This document shows, piece after piece, positions 32,170 through 45,414 of a stretch of 64,000 nt of DNA (within the stretch, counting starts at the first letter, position 1; every line of letters starts with the position of its first letter). Both the position numbers and the translations under genes were made by a program. Where the stretch lies: NCBI GenBank assembly GCA_028386065.3, contig JAKUCV010002775.1, positions 67,383 to 131,382 on the forward strand, written 5' to 3'. This DNA is from Turnera subulata (Eukaryota > Streptophyta > Magnoliopsida > Malpighiales > Passifloraceae). The notes below the pieces were generated by a model, which did no database searches, had not been told where the DNA came from, and saw nothing but the letters and a program-made list of their open reading frames with translations.

Positions 32170-33780
32170 ATCGTCCCACTTCGCAACCGAAAACGACCAA
32201 TTTCGGCCAAAGCTGGAAACCGGGTAGAAACTGGAGCACAGTTCACTCTTTTGCCGATTTCAGAAGCCTCAGAAGTTCAATTGACGTGAAACCAGTTGGA
32301 GATGAAAGTAGACATCCTGAGGTTTCAATTGATATAAAGTTCATAATTTTTGGCCTTGTGGATTAGGAGCAGTAATTAATTCAGTTCAGTCCAGACTTGC
32401 AGGAATCCTGCACTGGCCACCGACCCAGTCTCGGTATTTTCATCATAACTCCTACTAAACAAGTCCAATTTCTAGAGTTCTTTATATGTAAAGAAAGATA
32501 AAAGAATTATCTACAACTTCTTAGAACATTCTAAAGTCCAATTCGGCCGTCTAAAGGTCGAAAATATGCTTGCAAGTCTCGGGTCATGAGTTGTTAACAA
32601 TGTGACCCCTTCTAGAAGAGCATCATGGCAGTCATTAGCACATGCTTATTGGACAATCTAAGTGGACAACCTGGAAGGCATTCAAACAGAATAAAACAGC
32701 CTGGAAACCAACATAATTTCCTGGAAAGAAAGCTCAACCATCAGCACATGCAAAAGAGAAGGAATATTCATGCTAAGCTGGAAAAGCAAGTGGGAAACCA
32801 TACCTTGCAACCACTCCACCAGCAAATGCTTTCAACATTGAGGCCCATTCTAGCACGATTTTGGTGGCTAAAGGACACTAAAATATGTCATCTTCAAGCT
32901 GTCCAGCTAGTGAAGAAGCACTATAAAAGGGTGAGAGCTGAAGGGGGAGAGGAAGCAACACAAACACACACCTTGAAACCAAAAATTCTGTCAAGTTGTT
33001 CCTTTCATTTTCTTTTGAGATTGTTGTGAGGAAACCATGTCTTTCCCATTTTCATTTGTTGTTTCAAGTTCATTCATGAACCAATTTTTCATTCTAGATC
33101 ATAGGGATGTAGCCTACCCTAAATTTGCTATGGTTTGATGTACCATTTGCTGCAATTCATTCAAAAAGTCATTTTGATTGATTGTTGTGAGCTTATTTCT
33201 TGCTTTAAGGAAGTGGCCAGCTTTATTGCAACTTCTAGGTAATAGGTGAAGTACCGAGAGGAGAAGTCTATTATCCGAAAATCATCAATCATCTTTAATC
33301 TAAATGCTGAGAAGGTTTAGGTTATCGTGGAATCAGTAGCAACAACAAGCTTCATTGCTCCTAGAGGTAATCTAATTGACGAAAGTGATTAGGTGACTCT
33401 TTGAGACGAGACTAGACTAGCGAGAGCGGATAGTTTCATTATAGGTTGCTACCCATCAAAATTCAAGTGTTTGGATGCAGCTTTCAATAGTACATTGATC
33501 CATGGCAAAGGAAGGGCGGTGAATTCCCGAATGATCTAGGCCTTTTGTCATTGCTACTTTGTTTATCATTCTCATTGTCATTTCTACTCTCTCTTCTCTT
33601 TTTATTCAATTCGATATTTGCTCTCTTATCAATTTTCAATTCCGATATTATTTCTCTTCATTTATTTTCTTTTCCATTAGATTGAATCAACTAATATCTT
33701 GCCTATTCTCTGTGGATACGACCTTGAGTACCACGACGATTCTGTGCACTTGCAGGATTGACCACATCATCCCACAAGTG
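32170..33780 (+). repeat. LTR-like segment with TATA box, class uncertain
   Basis: CTATAAAAGG at 32921-32930 is followed by a C/T-rich leader, and the right end CTATTCTCTGTGGATACGAC (33702) resembles the ends of some plant gypsy LTRs. TCCCA occurs at both edges but the TG...CA ends do not fit cleanly. The 134-codon ORF at 32625-33029 has no domain. Confidence 0.35.
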
Positions 33781-34649
33781 CTGAAGAAGATGAACACCAC
33801 AACCATGGTCTCCTAAGTACGTCAGACCTTAAGGGGCAAGGCCTTAACCTATATTGGTCAGGCCATAACCATACTGACCTTGACTCATATTAGTCAGGGC
33901 ATGATCATCCTGGTGTCAATGATGATTATCCATGCTATGATGAGTTTGCTGATGAAAGAATACCGGGACAAAGATCAACATCTTGATCCTCAAGAAAAAT
34001 CAAAGAATAATCAATCATTGGTCGACCTGGAGAGGGCCAGGGGGTACGAATTCAAGTCCTCATAAGGAAGATTGTTCATCGGCTTTACAAGGTGATGGCC
34101 TCCGATTTGGACAAGGATGTTAGTCCATTTACGATGGCCATGATCTATAGAACATCGGTAGTGGCAAGAACCAAAAGGCCAATACTAGTGGCCAGAATGG
34201 CCAGACCGTTCTCGATGGTTATAATCTACAGACTCTTGGGGCCGAATATGCAAAGAAAATGTTGCTTAACACCCCCAATCCAAAGATTAAGTTTGCATAT
34301 TATGATGTAAAAATGAAGGCAAAGGTGGTGAAAATAAACTACAAAGTCACACGATGCTCTGAATACAAAAGGATTAATCCAAAAGTGTAGTTTCGATCTG
34401 AAATGGTCGATAGTAGGCCTCCAAGGATCTTAGGTGGCATGTGAACCAGCTGAGAAGGAACCCATGGCGAAAACTGATTTCCCCACATGAGCACCTGAGG
34501 GATTTAAAGACTCGATTTGGGATTACCAAGACTCAGAAAAGGCACATGCTGCGTTTGAAACAGGAAGTAGGTGTCAATCACCTAACATCGTTGAAGTGGA
34601 TAGGAAGACCATTCGCCAAGCCTAGGCCAATCTAGAGTGAAACTAAGGT

Positions 34650-34983
34650 CCCTAGAAGGCCGATAGCTAAAGGACTAGGCACTTTGTCTCAACGGTCAGC
34701 CTAGTTGTTAGGACGATCTAGGAGACCAATGAACCATGGTCGTTTGTTTCCCAAACAACAAGTGCAATAGCGCCTAGTCACAAAGGCAACCAAGTCCCAA
34801 CAGGCAAGGCCACTAACCAAATTTTGGGTCCACAAACATAAGCCTACAGACTTGGCTGAACTCATGAAGGAGGATGTTGGTTTTCCTAAATCGAAGAAAG
34901 TGAATGTGGAGTTGCTGCAAGCCATACAGTTTAGCACTCTACCAATGAAGGCAGCGATTAACAAGAATTTTGTGTATTCATAA
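34650..34983 (+). pseudogene. Decayed reading frame, possibly gag-like, in the non-autonomous element
   Basis: A plus-strand frame can be read through one TAG (about 34769) as ...RLVTKATKSQQARPLTKFWV, then TDLAELMKEDVGFPKSKKV and ending NKNFVYS at TAA 34981. Its composition looks protein-like, while the overlapping 158-codon minus-strand ORF does not. I do not recognise the family. Confidence 0.35.
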
Positions 34984-35457
34984 AAAAAAAAATTTGTGCA
35001 GCCTATCTTTATCGATGTGCGGCCAAACCAACCACTTTCTATTGTTGGAGATGTCAAAGAAGACGTAGAAACTGCTGCTATTATGACATTGAAGAGCACA
35101 GAGTACCAACCTGTGAGGGATGAGCAGTTCCCTTGCCCATTGCAAAATGGAGTTATGGGGAAAAGGCTAGATACCATTCTTCCATGACAATCCGTGTGTT
35201 ATTGGTCAGTTTACCTTTTGTTGACTTCAGTTTCTTATTGGTGCTCATTGTGGGGTATGTCAATGTTGGCCACTATAGTGTTTGTTTGTGCAAATGGCTC
35301 TTTGGTTAGTCCTTTGGTCGGGAAATTTATAAAGGTTGCAGAACATGCCATTACCAGTTGGTCAGTGGTTAATAGAAATAAATTCATCCAAAGTTTTCAT
35401 AAAGCTAAAATTAGAAATAAATTTCAAAACTTCAATTAAAGTGCTGAGGGGGACAAC

Positions 35458-36259
35458 TGCTTGTACCAAATCCAAAATCGTGGCCTAAAGGTGATTGAGC
35501 TTGCCGGTTGTTAACCTAGAAGGATGACCTGTGGTTGGTCTTGTTGGTTATCGTGGCTACTCTTGCTGGTTTTTAAATGGTGGCCTGCGAGGCCATAGAG
35601 ATGAAAGGCCAATTTTGGTCTTACTGGTTGTTGTGTACATAAGGGTGGTCTCTGGGCCGTGGAGATCCATCTATAGGCTGATCTTACTGATTGTTGTGAT
35701 CAGAAGGGTGATCTTTGGTTCGTGGGCTGTGAAGATCGATATATGGTTTCTGGATAGATTAGGTGATGATTTCTAGGCCTTGGAGATCAGGTGGTTTTGG
35801 TACAGACTGGTAGATGACTCGGCAGAATTGGGATTTTGTGTTGGCCTATCTTGATGGTTTCATATTTGAGATCAACTGATCTTTTAGGCAGTTTGAATTA
35901 CTATCTTGAAGGAAACGACTTATCTCTAGGAGAATTGAATTTTAAATAAGTTTGTCCATTTGAATTTTGTAATGGTCTTTATCTGTTGATTAGCAGTGCC
36001 TGTAAAAGGCCATCAAATATTCTTATAATGGGGTCCAAGATCAGAACAATCAATCAACTACTACCTTTATCCAATTCATCGTTATTCTAAATACCCGCAC
36101 CTAGTGTAGTTTCATCATGTATCTTTACAGTAAATTCGCTTGTTCTAGTTTTTTCAGAACAAACACTAAAACCCGTCTAAGGACGCGCGACACCGTTCAT
36201 TCGGCCTTCAGCGGTCGGATTCAGTAGCAGACGGTTGCTCGCTGTTTAATTAGAGAACA
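35458..36259 (+). repeat. Inferred 3' LTR of the non-autonomous element
   Basis: Begins TGCTTGTACC just after the purine tract, ends GAGAACA. Only its last 249 bp has a partner at 31581-31832. GGTC/GGCC-rich degenerate repeats fill 35520-35780. Confidence 0.5.
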
Positions 36260-36594
36260 AAATGATACCGACTCATGAATAAATCATTTAATAAATCAAG
36301 TTCCTGACATAACAATGTGGAAGAAAATAATAATTTTATTGGATGGACTTAAGCGAAAACATCAAGACAACCACTAGGCGCCTTGATACAAATTCCACAA
36401 TTAAATTTATCAAAGGAAAGGAAAGGCAATCATCAAGGTTGTGTGTCCAATTTCTTCTGATATCAAAGAATCAGCCTTGGTGTAATTCCACATGCTCAAA
36501 GCAATCCACATTATTGACATATGTTCTTGCAATATAAGTGATCAACTCATGACCAAAAAATAGGAACGTCTTCGCAACAAGATTCATACTAAGG

Positions 36595-36616
36595 TATATA
36601 TATATATATATATATA
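36595..36616. repeat. (TA)n microsatellite
   Basis: Eleven uninterrupted TA units. Confidence 0.95.
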
Positions 36617-36649
36617 AGATTAACTATGTTTATTATATAATACTCAATT

Positions 36650-38959
36650 TGTTGACACCCCAATTGACCCGGTTCAAAGTCTTAGGAGCTTACCGAGTAC
36701 TAAAACCCTCGAACCACTAATATTTTGAATCCCAGAACAAATTCCAACGCCAAACCCATTCCCACCCACCAACATGAACTCAACACCAATCCCATGCCAT
36801 TCAATGAGAAGCACCAAGGCTTCTCCACATCAAAACATGAACGTGGAGAAGAATGGGAAGACAAGAGCGAAGGCAAAACTTAGGAAGTGGCGGAAGTCAC
36901 TTTGTGGTCGGCGACGGTGGTTATCGAAAGAGTAATGGGTGTGAGGAAAAAAATGAGAGGGAGAGAGAGTGGAGAAAAGAAAACTGAAAACAAAGGGGGT
37001 TGTGTATGGCTCAGGGAAGAGGAGGGAAATGAGAAAAAAAGGATAAAGGACCTTAAATACCTAGGTTTGCAACCCTATACTTTCATTTTTGGCCTTACCC
37101 ACAATGACTACTCAATGCGTGAGCAAAACACGTCTTCTTAAATCAAGACAAGGAGAAGAGTAGTAGTAACATCAACGAGTTCTCTCTCTCATAAAAAATC
37201 CTTTGCCAACTCTCTCTAAAGAAACCAGGGTTTGGTTCTCTAAAGGGGGCTGCCTTCGGGCAACCTCTCTTTTCCTTTTCCTTTCCTTGTTTGGGATTTT
37301 TCTTTAATCTTAGGTCGGATCAATAAATCTACCATCCCAAATCTATCTCTAGATTTGGCTGTTATCCCCAGTTCCCCCTTAGCCTTAACTTTTGCCTAGG
37401 TCGCCCATGTGGGTTTTCAACCTAGCAGGCTTGTCCTAACTTTTGCCTAGGCCGCCCTTTCGGGTTTTCAACCAAGCGGACCCCTTTTTCTTTCTGCATT
37501 TTCTTTCTCCTCGTGGAAATAACAACCATAGGCATAGAGCACTAAGATCATAAAGTTTGGGCAAGATGAGGGCCGCTCGGGCCGGGTGCACTCGAATGAC
37601 CAATAAGGAGGTAGACCTACCAGGAATCACATGTTTAAGAGGCCATTAGAGAGATGTGCTTTGTGATGACCGGACTCAAAATGAGTTTCTGGGGAGAGAC
37701 GGACTTGACCAACATCTACAACTTCATGAGCCCAAACTACATGTCCGAGTGAAGGGGACTTATGACTACAAAAGAAAACTAAATACAATCAACAATGTGG
37801 CATGTTTATGTGACAATAACCCCAATCTTTCCACTGAGTCAATCTGGGAACCATAATTTACAGACCGAGCCCGTTGCCGGATTACCTACATATCTATGGA
37901 TGTGGTGTCGGGTTTGAGATGATGGTGTTTTGTGAAAGGCTGAGGATAGTGAGTATTCGATAGAATGGTGTTTTGAGGAAGGTTGAAGATAATGGGTGTT
38001 TGGTGTCTAGTGGGAAAACCCTTGTCCTCTTCATTTACGGCTTCTTCTTCCCATCTTTGTTTCAATATTCAAGCACTAAAGGTCTCTTCCCTTTCCCCAT
38101 TTTCCCCCTTTTATTGTGTTTTTCTTTTTCATTTCATTTTTTCGGGGACGGTGACATCTTCTTTTAGCAGGCATGTTTAGATGGAATTTATCTTGAAGCA
38201 CCATTTCTTAACAAGTGTTCATCGCAGGCATGATAGGGTTAACTTGGAGGTTGGGCTAGATAGGTGTCAATATGGGTATGTGTTCGGAGGTTGATGTCAA
38301 CAAGTGTTTGGGAAGTGGGTTAAGGTAGGTGTTTGGGATTACATCCAAATAATCAGGTCTTCGTTGTTCGTTTTTATGGTCCTCTAGATTGACCAATAGA
38401 ATATTATGAAGTCATGCACAATTTGCCCCATATATACAGAAGATAAGGAAAATTAGAGTTTTATTCCTTATGTGAAAAATTAAAGTACAAATGATGACCC
38501 TGTTGATTGATGGACAAAGAATTTAACTATTGCCCCTTTTGACTGGACTCAACTGCTAGACTCTAAAGAGCAACTATACCGCCTCTCCCCATTTTTGGTC
38601 ATCATTCTACCCATACTTAGAAATTCGGTCTGTGATCTCTAATCCACTCTCCGTAGAATTACACTTCTCGTTCACCCATTGGAATGCATCATCTCCATTG
38701 TCTTCTTCACCACTATCTCTTGACCCTCCCCATCGTCTTCTCATTGTGTCTCAGTCATTGTCCTTACTGCCATTTTCATTGTTTCCCAATTATTGGGGCT
38801 CGTGCCCTGTTTATTTGAGAAGGCCCAATGGTAATGTCTTCACTCGATACCCCAGCTTTGCTCATCAACTCGACTTGTTAGTTTAGTCCCTCGGCTCGGC
38901 TTATCAACTTGGCTCCTCATCATATGGTTCTTCTCTCTCAACTTCTTATCTAGGCTCCT
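36650..38959. other. Repeat-like intergenic region without a recognisable gene
   Basis: TGTTGACACCCCAATTGACC at 36650 looks like an LTR start, but no matching end was identified. There is a GA-rich tract at 36950-37040. Short ORFs have no domain. Confidence 0.4.
37386..37487. repeat. Tandem duplication, 51-bp unit, two copies
   Basis: TAACTTTTGCCTAGG starts both units (37386, 37437), each followed by a GGGTTTTCAACC word. Confidence 0.85.
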
Positions 38960-41900
38960 CAACTCTTCACAGATAAAAACCAGGGCTCACATGTCCATCC
39001 TTGTCAAAGGCCCAATCAGGTCACCTCATTCTTCTCCATTGTTTCTCCACAAATTAGGATTTACATTTCTTCTTATGAGAAGGCCCCCTTAGTTTGTCTT
39101 AGCTGGAATGCTCAATTCCCATTAGCTCGTCTCAGCTTTGCATCCCGGTTCCTTGGCTTCTCAACTCGGTATCTCAACTTGGCAACTTGACCCGGCTACT
39201 CGACTTGGCTTCTTAAATCATCTTATCAACTTGGCTCATCGGCTTGGCCCGTCAACTTGGTTCACACTCAAACATTAGAGCTTACATCATTCTCCTTGGG
39301 AGGATGCCTGGACTTGCATCTCCTCTCACAAGAATGCCCAACCCGATCATCTCGTCTCACTTCTTCTACTTTACACACTAGGGCTTACATCTCCTCTCAC
39401 AAGAAGGCCCAATGGTAAAGTCTCAATGAAACACCCGTGTCCCCATTTTACAAATAAAATACTTAATTAAAAGGAATTTACCAAAATACTCCTGAAACCC
39501 GGGACACGAAATCCAATACCCAAACATTATCTGAAAATCTTAATAAAGTGAGATGTCATAAAGAACAGGAGAAAACTAACTTATCAAGCCATAAGTCAAC
39601 CCGGCATCCAGCCGAAGCATCATCAGATATCAAATCCCGGCAACCCACCGATAAAGTAATCAAAATCAATAATGACATCACAACAAAATCCAATGCAGCA
39701 GAAAGTCAAGATAAAATATAAAACAAGAAAAGTAAATGATATGCATGTCGGCTCTATGGATCCAACCGGGAGATGAAGTACAACTACCTGTTGGGATAAC
39801 CACGTCCGTACTAAAGAAAGGAAGAGAGAGACTGCACGCTAACTAAGAGTTTGAAAAACAACGGTGGCGATTATGTGAGTCGCCTACTCAGTGAGCAGTA
39901 TAAATCTAGTTATGTAGGTGTGCAAAGCAAGTTCGAAAGGAAAGTAGAGAGACAAGCACAAGTAAGCAAACACACAATAACCGGTACTAACATGCCAACA
40001 ACATATAAGTAATCAATTTATGGTTTACATCTGTTTGTGTGTTAAGTTTTATTATTATATTTATTATTCAGGGCCCCTACTGTGTGCGTCGAGCTCGGTC
40101 CCGTCTCATGAGACAACCAGGGCGAAAGCCCAATATAACCAGGCTTATAGCCCAAATATCACCATAGAGAGAGAGAGACAGAGAGAAAGAGGGAGGTAGA
40201 AAGAGGGAGGTAGAAGGAGGGAGGTAGAAACCGGTCATCACAGACCCATACGCTAAACTGCATATACCATGCTATCCTGTATGGAAACCCGATGGGTATC
40301 AGTTCCCGCTCGAACCAACCGGTCATCGGCACACAGTAGCCTATCTTCTACTGTACATTATTCTTGTTCATTCTTAAGAGTTCATGTGTGCCAAAGAGTT
40401 ATGTTTTATCAGGGTTGTGTGAATTATTCACTAAATCAACATCCGGGTTTCCAACCCACATCACATCACACAGTCATCCCAAAACATATCACATTTTATA
40501 TCCCACATCAGTTAAGCAAGACATGCTTGTCCAACAAATAGCAATACACAGGCACACAATACAGATCAAGGCATGTTAGCAAACAAGGCATGAAACTCAG
40601 ACAAGCCAAACCAACAAGCAATGCATACAAACATAAAAAGACTTATAAAGTCACCTCAACGACGATTATCCTGTGGAGCTTTCCCCAAGACAGATCCTCC
40701 AGCTCCCGAGGTATTACCCGTGCCTAAATACCGGCACACACAACAATTACAAAACTATCATAGCAAACCGTGCATGCATGATACTTATATGCTCAACTGA
40801 ATAGAACTTGACCCAACCTACCCGGTTAAGTAATTTCAGGGTCTAAGCCCAAAAGAGTATATCCTTCACTAAAAACTCCAAAAGACAAGGACCTAAGATT
40901 AACCAGACTTAAGCCCATCCAAATTCAAAATAACCTCTCGGGCCTAAAGCCCACTTCCACAAGTCTGCAATTATCCCAATTTATGAATTTGGGCTTAGAG
41001 CCCATTCCTTACAGTCCATAACGAGTTCCCGGGCCTAAAGTCCATCTAAGTCCAAAACCGAATCCCTGGCCTAAAGCTCATTACGAAGTTGGGCTTAAAG
41101 CCCGTTACCCAAGTCCAAAGGTTATCAAATTAAGTCATAAAATCTCATTACCGGGCCTGGGCCCGATTTAAACTAATTTCCATTTAAGGGTTTTACCCGA
41201 GCCTGAGTTACTGTCCTAAAGGTTCTACCCGCGTCGGACAAACCGGTCCCAAGCTACTCTCTTCCCGCTCTCGGTTTCCACTATGTAAAATACAATTAAT
41301 ACAACCCAATTCAGAATAAATAATACATGCCATGAGTGTACAACAAATTATACATCAAGGTAATACCGTTAAATGCCGGAACAAAACCCGAGCCCTCGCC
41401 GGAAAATTCGTAAGCCTCGCCGGATTCCGGTGACCTTGCCGGAATTCACCCAAACTGCCAGAAACAACCCAACAACAACACTGCCACAGCCCAAAACCAA
41501 TTCAACCAACTAAAAAACCGCAACCCAATCACACGAGGAAAACTAAAACGAAAAAAAAGGAACGACGAAATTGCTTACCGGGAGACACTGCCCACGCTGG
41601 ACCTGCCCGGATCCGTGAAACAGCAGCAAACGAGCCTCAGCCCGAACACAACACCACCACGGCAACCACCAACACCCGCTGTACCATCCACCGCCGTCCA
41701 TCCCCCGTCACACACACAAGCCCGCAGGAACCAACCCCAAAGCAACACACACGTCGGCCACCAATCCGACCGAGACAACACAACACCCACACACATCAGA
41801 ACCAAACCAATGAGGTAACCCGAGGGAAAATAAAGAAGAACAGTGGAGGCGACGCTTACCAGTGAGGGCGGCGACTCGCCATGAACTCGCCTAGAATTCT

Positions 41901-42880
41901 CCGCAGTCGACCCCGGGCGGGAGTGCTCGCCCCGAACTCGATGAGGCTTGCGGCGCAAGAAAGAATCGGTGAGGTGCAATCGGCGACGGCGAAGGGCACG
42001 AGGACGAACAGCAGGGAATGGTGAAGGAAACGAGGAAGAAAAAGAAATAAAGAGAAGAGGAGGTGTTTCGGGTTAAGGAATTGAGAAGAAAAGATAGGAG
42101 TGATTAAGAAACAAAGAAAAAAGAAAGAAGAATCCGGAAAAAGAATAGAAAAAAAAAACAAAGGGGAAGAAAAGGGAGAAGCGGCGCCCGAGTTTGGTGA
42201 GGAAGAGAAAAGAAAAAAGAGAGAAAGAGGAGAAAGGGAAAGGAAGTTTTTAGGGTTGGCCGGCTTAGTCCCGAAACAACGACTTTTCGGACTGAGGCAC
42301 GGTCAACCCACTTCAGTCAACGCGCGCAGCCAGTTTTTTTTTTTTTTCAAGGTTTCGAAACGACGTAGTTTCGACAAACCTACACTAAAACTTAATTTCC
42401 AATTCCAAAATCTGATTTGACTCCAACGAAGGATCGATACCGATGAAACCCGACAAAAACTTAATAACTGGAGCTAAATAAATACCTTTGAGTCCAAAAA
42501 CTCTGAAAACTCTCAAGGGTAAAATTAGAATAAAAATTCTAAAAATTTAAAAAACTAAATTATGAAAATCTGGGGCGTCACACTCAACCTAGTAACTGAG
42601 CTTGTCAGTCTGGCTCCTCAACTTGGCTCTTCAGTTTGATTCCTCTTCTCGAATTCTTGTCTTGGATCATTGGCTCGATTCACAAATAAAATCTGGGGCT
42701 TATATCTGCGTTTTTTTGAAAAGGGCCCAATCAAATCACCTCATCTCACCTCTTCTACTATAGTTACTGGGGCTTACATCTCCTCTCACGAGAAAGTCCA
42801 ACCAAGTCATCCCTTCTTCCTTTTTCTGCCATAAACATTGGGGCTTACATCTCCTCTCACAAGAAGGCCCAAAGTTACCT
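38960..42880. repeat. Degenerate minisatellite split by a solo LTR
   Basis: The core GGGCTTACATCTCCTCTCAC plus AAGAAGGCCCAA occurs near 39372, 42769 and 42838, with weaker copies near 38975, 39050, 39285 and 42692, usually followed by CACCTCATCTCAC. Blocks of a CAACTTGGCT(C/T)-type word lie between them. The solo LTR (39427-42582) divides the array. Confidence 0.65.
39427..42582 (-). mobile_element. Solo LTR of a Tekay-type chromovirus
   Basis: Starts TGAAACACCCGTGTCCCC, ends GGGGCGTCACA, flanked by the 5-bp duplication CTCAA (39422-39426 and 42583-42587). It aligns over its length with the 6918 LTR but is more diverged. It carries GGGC...GCCC palindromes at 40940-40952, 40990-41004, 41091-41103 and 41152-41165, and a poly(T) run near 42334. 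No internal sequence is present, so it arose by LTR-LTR recombination. Confidence 0.93.
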
Positions 42881-44010
42881 TGGTGTCTTAAGTTGATGCT
42901 TCGTTGCTGTCTCTACCTTCTTCCCACATTCTGCCTTAGAATACCTCCATGACTTCCAGTGTCTTCTTCATCTCTCCGTCTACTGAGATTCATCGCCTTA
43001 TGATATATCCCTCATCCCTAATATCTTCACCATCTCCTTCCATCTAAGGCACTACCCACCCCTGGTATCCTAAGGGTTCAATTCTAATGATAGGGTCACG
43101 GTCATCAGGAATTCTAGACTCAAGCTTTGTTTTCTCTCAAGAGATTTGAAAACAGTAGGAAAGTGTGATGGAATACACTCACAAATCATGTTTCATTGTT
43201 CTTTCAAAACATCTCTTCCTTTTTCCTTCTTTCAAGACTCAAGCCCAAAAAATGAGGATTTGAAAAAGTGAAATACCTTAGCTCGAATTTGAGTTTTATG
43301 TTTTGAAAAACATGTGATGCAATGCCCAATGAATGCAAATGTGAATTCCCTAAGACAAGGTAGACCGGCTGAACGTGCGTACCAACTGGGGAACAACACA
43401 AAAAATCTAACATCAGCTTAAGCATGTGTACTTACTTCCCTAAGGTTCCTTTCCTAGACTCATCAGTTCACACCACGCGATGTAGCACCCTACGCAGAGC
43501 TAGCACAGAGTCAAGGGGCAGTGCCCTTTGCCGGTGCGGGGCGGGCCCAACAAATTTTTTTTTTACTATACACTTTCCTATGTATTTTTTTATTGGTTTT
43601 CCTGATTTATCAAAATAAAAACACTCTATTTACACATACAAGAATCCACAATAATAATCACACAAAAAATGCACATACCACTTATTGATTCAATATGCAT
43701 GAGATGCTCTGGGTATGCAACTGGTTGGGGGCTAAAGATCGCCGCTAGGGAATAGGTTGAGCTACTCACATGTGATAATGGATATCGCGTGAGGCTCAAG
43801 GCCCATTAATCCCCATCATTGCTAAGCATCAAGAAACGGGTTCACTCAAGCCACTATCGCTTAAAGAAAGCATGTAGCGGACTGGGATTCCCTCGCCCTC
43901 TTACGGTATAGGCTTCATATCAATCATCATGAATGCAAGGCACTAATGATGACACACAAAAAGGCACACAAGATTCAACGATTGCACAAAGTTTCTTAAA
44001 CCCACTACTT
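42881..44010 (-). other. Probable 5' internal remnant of a Tat-like element
   Basis: No domain-bearing ORF. Its right edge is the primer site at 44011, so at least the last part is leader DNA of the element whose LTR starts at 44030. The left limit is unknown. Confidence 0.4.
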
Positions 44011-44029
44011 CCCCAGTGGAGTCGCCAAC
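44011..44029 (-). promoter_or_regulatory. Primer-binding site of a Tat-like element
   Basis: On the minus strand GTTGGCGACTCCACTGGGG directly follows the LTR end TTCACA. This sequence is familiar from plant Tat/Ogre-type elements. Confidence 0.6.
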
Positions 44030-45414
44030 TGTGAATATCCGACCCAAAATCACTTGGGCCTATTCACCTAATCCTTTCACCTTCTTCCTTGGGTCAATCC
44101 CATGTCTATGAAGTCGCCACCCAAATTTTATTAAGGGAAAAATTTGGGAAAAACCTTCGTAGGACTCCTTTAGGCAACATGGTCATAGCGAACCAGAGAT
44201 ATGGGATCAGGGGTTCATCACGGATGGGAAGGTGTTAGGCACCCATCCATGTTGGGTCGAAACCTTGTGCAGTTGAAGGCTAAAGGTTTGCCTTGTGCAA
44301 GTGTATAACCAAGTCACATAAAAAATAACAAAATTAAATTGGAGGGGAAGGAGAAGAAGGTACGGAACAAAAGGAAAAATAAAAATATTTGGGCTTGAGT
44401 CTCCACCACTAGAGACCACCTACGTACCCCGACGATCGGGTTCAAAGCCCACGTAATTCTTGACATGGCATTACAGCAATCACACAATCAACAAAAGCAT
44501 CATCAAATAATATGCAAGCAGCAATCAATAATGTGTGCAATAAAAAAAAGGGGTTAGAACACTTAGCTCGGTTGTTGGACAGAAACTATGGGTCCTCTTC
44601 TACTAGATTTTGGACAATGCAATTGGCCAATTCAGCTTCTGGTCTCAGCAAAAATGTTGTAGCTCTCCCTCTTAGCTTTCCAGAGAGTCCAAGATCACGA
44701 TAATCCGACATCAAAAACTCAAGATATGAATTGTTTTCTGAGACTACTTGCATCAGGTCCTTCCACTCCGGTTGCCTACCTTCTTGGCTCCTAGATTGCT
44801 TTTGGTTGCCTCCTTCCCTTGATCTCCTCTTGATTTCCTCTTGTTGGCTTCTCTCTTGATGCCTTCCCATAAAATTTCTCCAGAGTTTCTGCCTATAGCC
44901 CACTCCCCTAAATCATTCCAAGATTGATTGATTACAGATTGATACGCATTTTAAGAAAATTCATACCAAAAACACAAAAATCTACTTAAATGATAATTTA
45001 ACTCTGATTTTTCACAAAAATCAGAGCTAAAATTAGCCTGCAAGAAATGTTTTAATGGGCTGGATAAACTCTAGAAAATTCTTTAACTTGTACCCTTAAA
45101 CGCATTTCTAACCCAAAAATAAATCATCTCAATATAATTGGGTTAAAACAACTAAAAGAGCCCAAGCAATGACATGGAATGTATTTTAATGTAAATAAAC
45201 CTTATTATATGTTTTACCCTAAGATTAAATCGTCTCATTAATCCTAAGGTTTAAGTGCTCAAAGGTTTTAGATTGTCAAAATACATTAATTCTACTAAAT
45301 TAAATTCTTATCATGCCTTAACTCAAAATTAAATCATCTCATTAAACTCAAGTTTGAGCATGTTTGGAATCTACTTTTAGTAAAATGTCCATGGGTCAAA
45401 TTTGGGTATTCACA
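44030..45414 (-). repeat. Complete Tat/Ogre-like LTR
   Basis: Starts TGTGAATATCCGACCC and ends GGGTATTCACA (inverted ends TGTGAATA/TATTCACA), 1385 bp. Contains GAAGTCGCCACCCAAATTTT, GGGAAGGTGTTAGGCACCCA and CCTACGTACCCCGACGATCG, as in 28810. The minus-strand ORF 44586-44903 within it has no recognisable domain. Confidence 0.75.

Larger units (their letters stand above)
31581..36259 (+). mobile_element. Probable non-autonomous LTR retrotransposon (Tat/Ogre-like signals)
   Basis: A 250-bp segment at 31581-31832 is repeated at 36011-36259 in the same orientation (both contain GGATGCGCGACACCG or GGACGCGCGACACCG and GATCAGAACAATCAATCAAC, and end GAACA). The left copy is followed by a primer-site-like sequence. 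Upstream of the right copy lies a purine tract, GCTGAGGGGGACAACTG (35443-35459). This gives LTR end, PBS, internal, PPT, LTR on the plus strand. Between them is only a decayed reading frame (34650-34983) and a probable LTR insertion (32170-33780); no RT or integrase. The 5' LTR appears to lack its first 550 bp. Confidence 0.6.

Noticed and set aside
34701..35177. 158-codon minus-strand ORF
   Set aside because: Overlaps a more protein-like plus-strand frame in the internal part of an LTR element; no recognisable domain.
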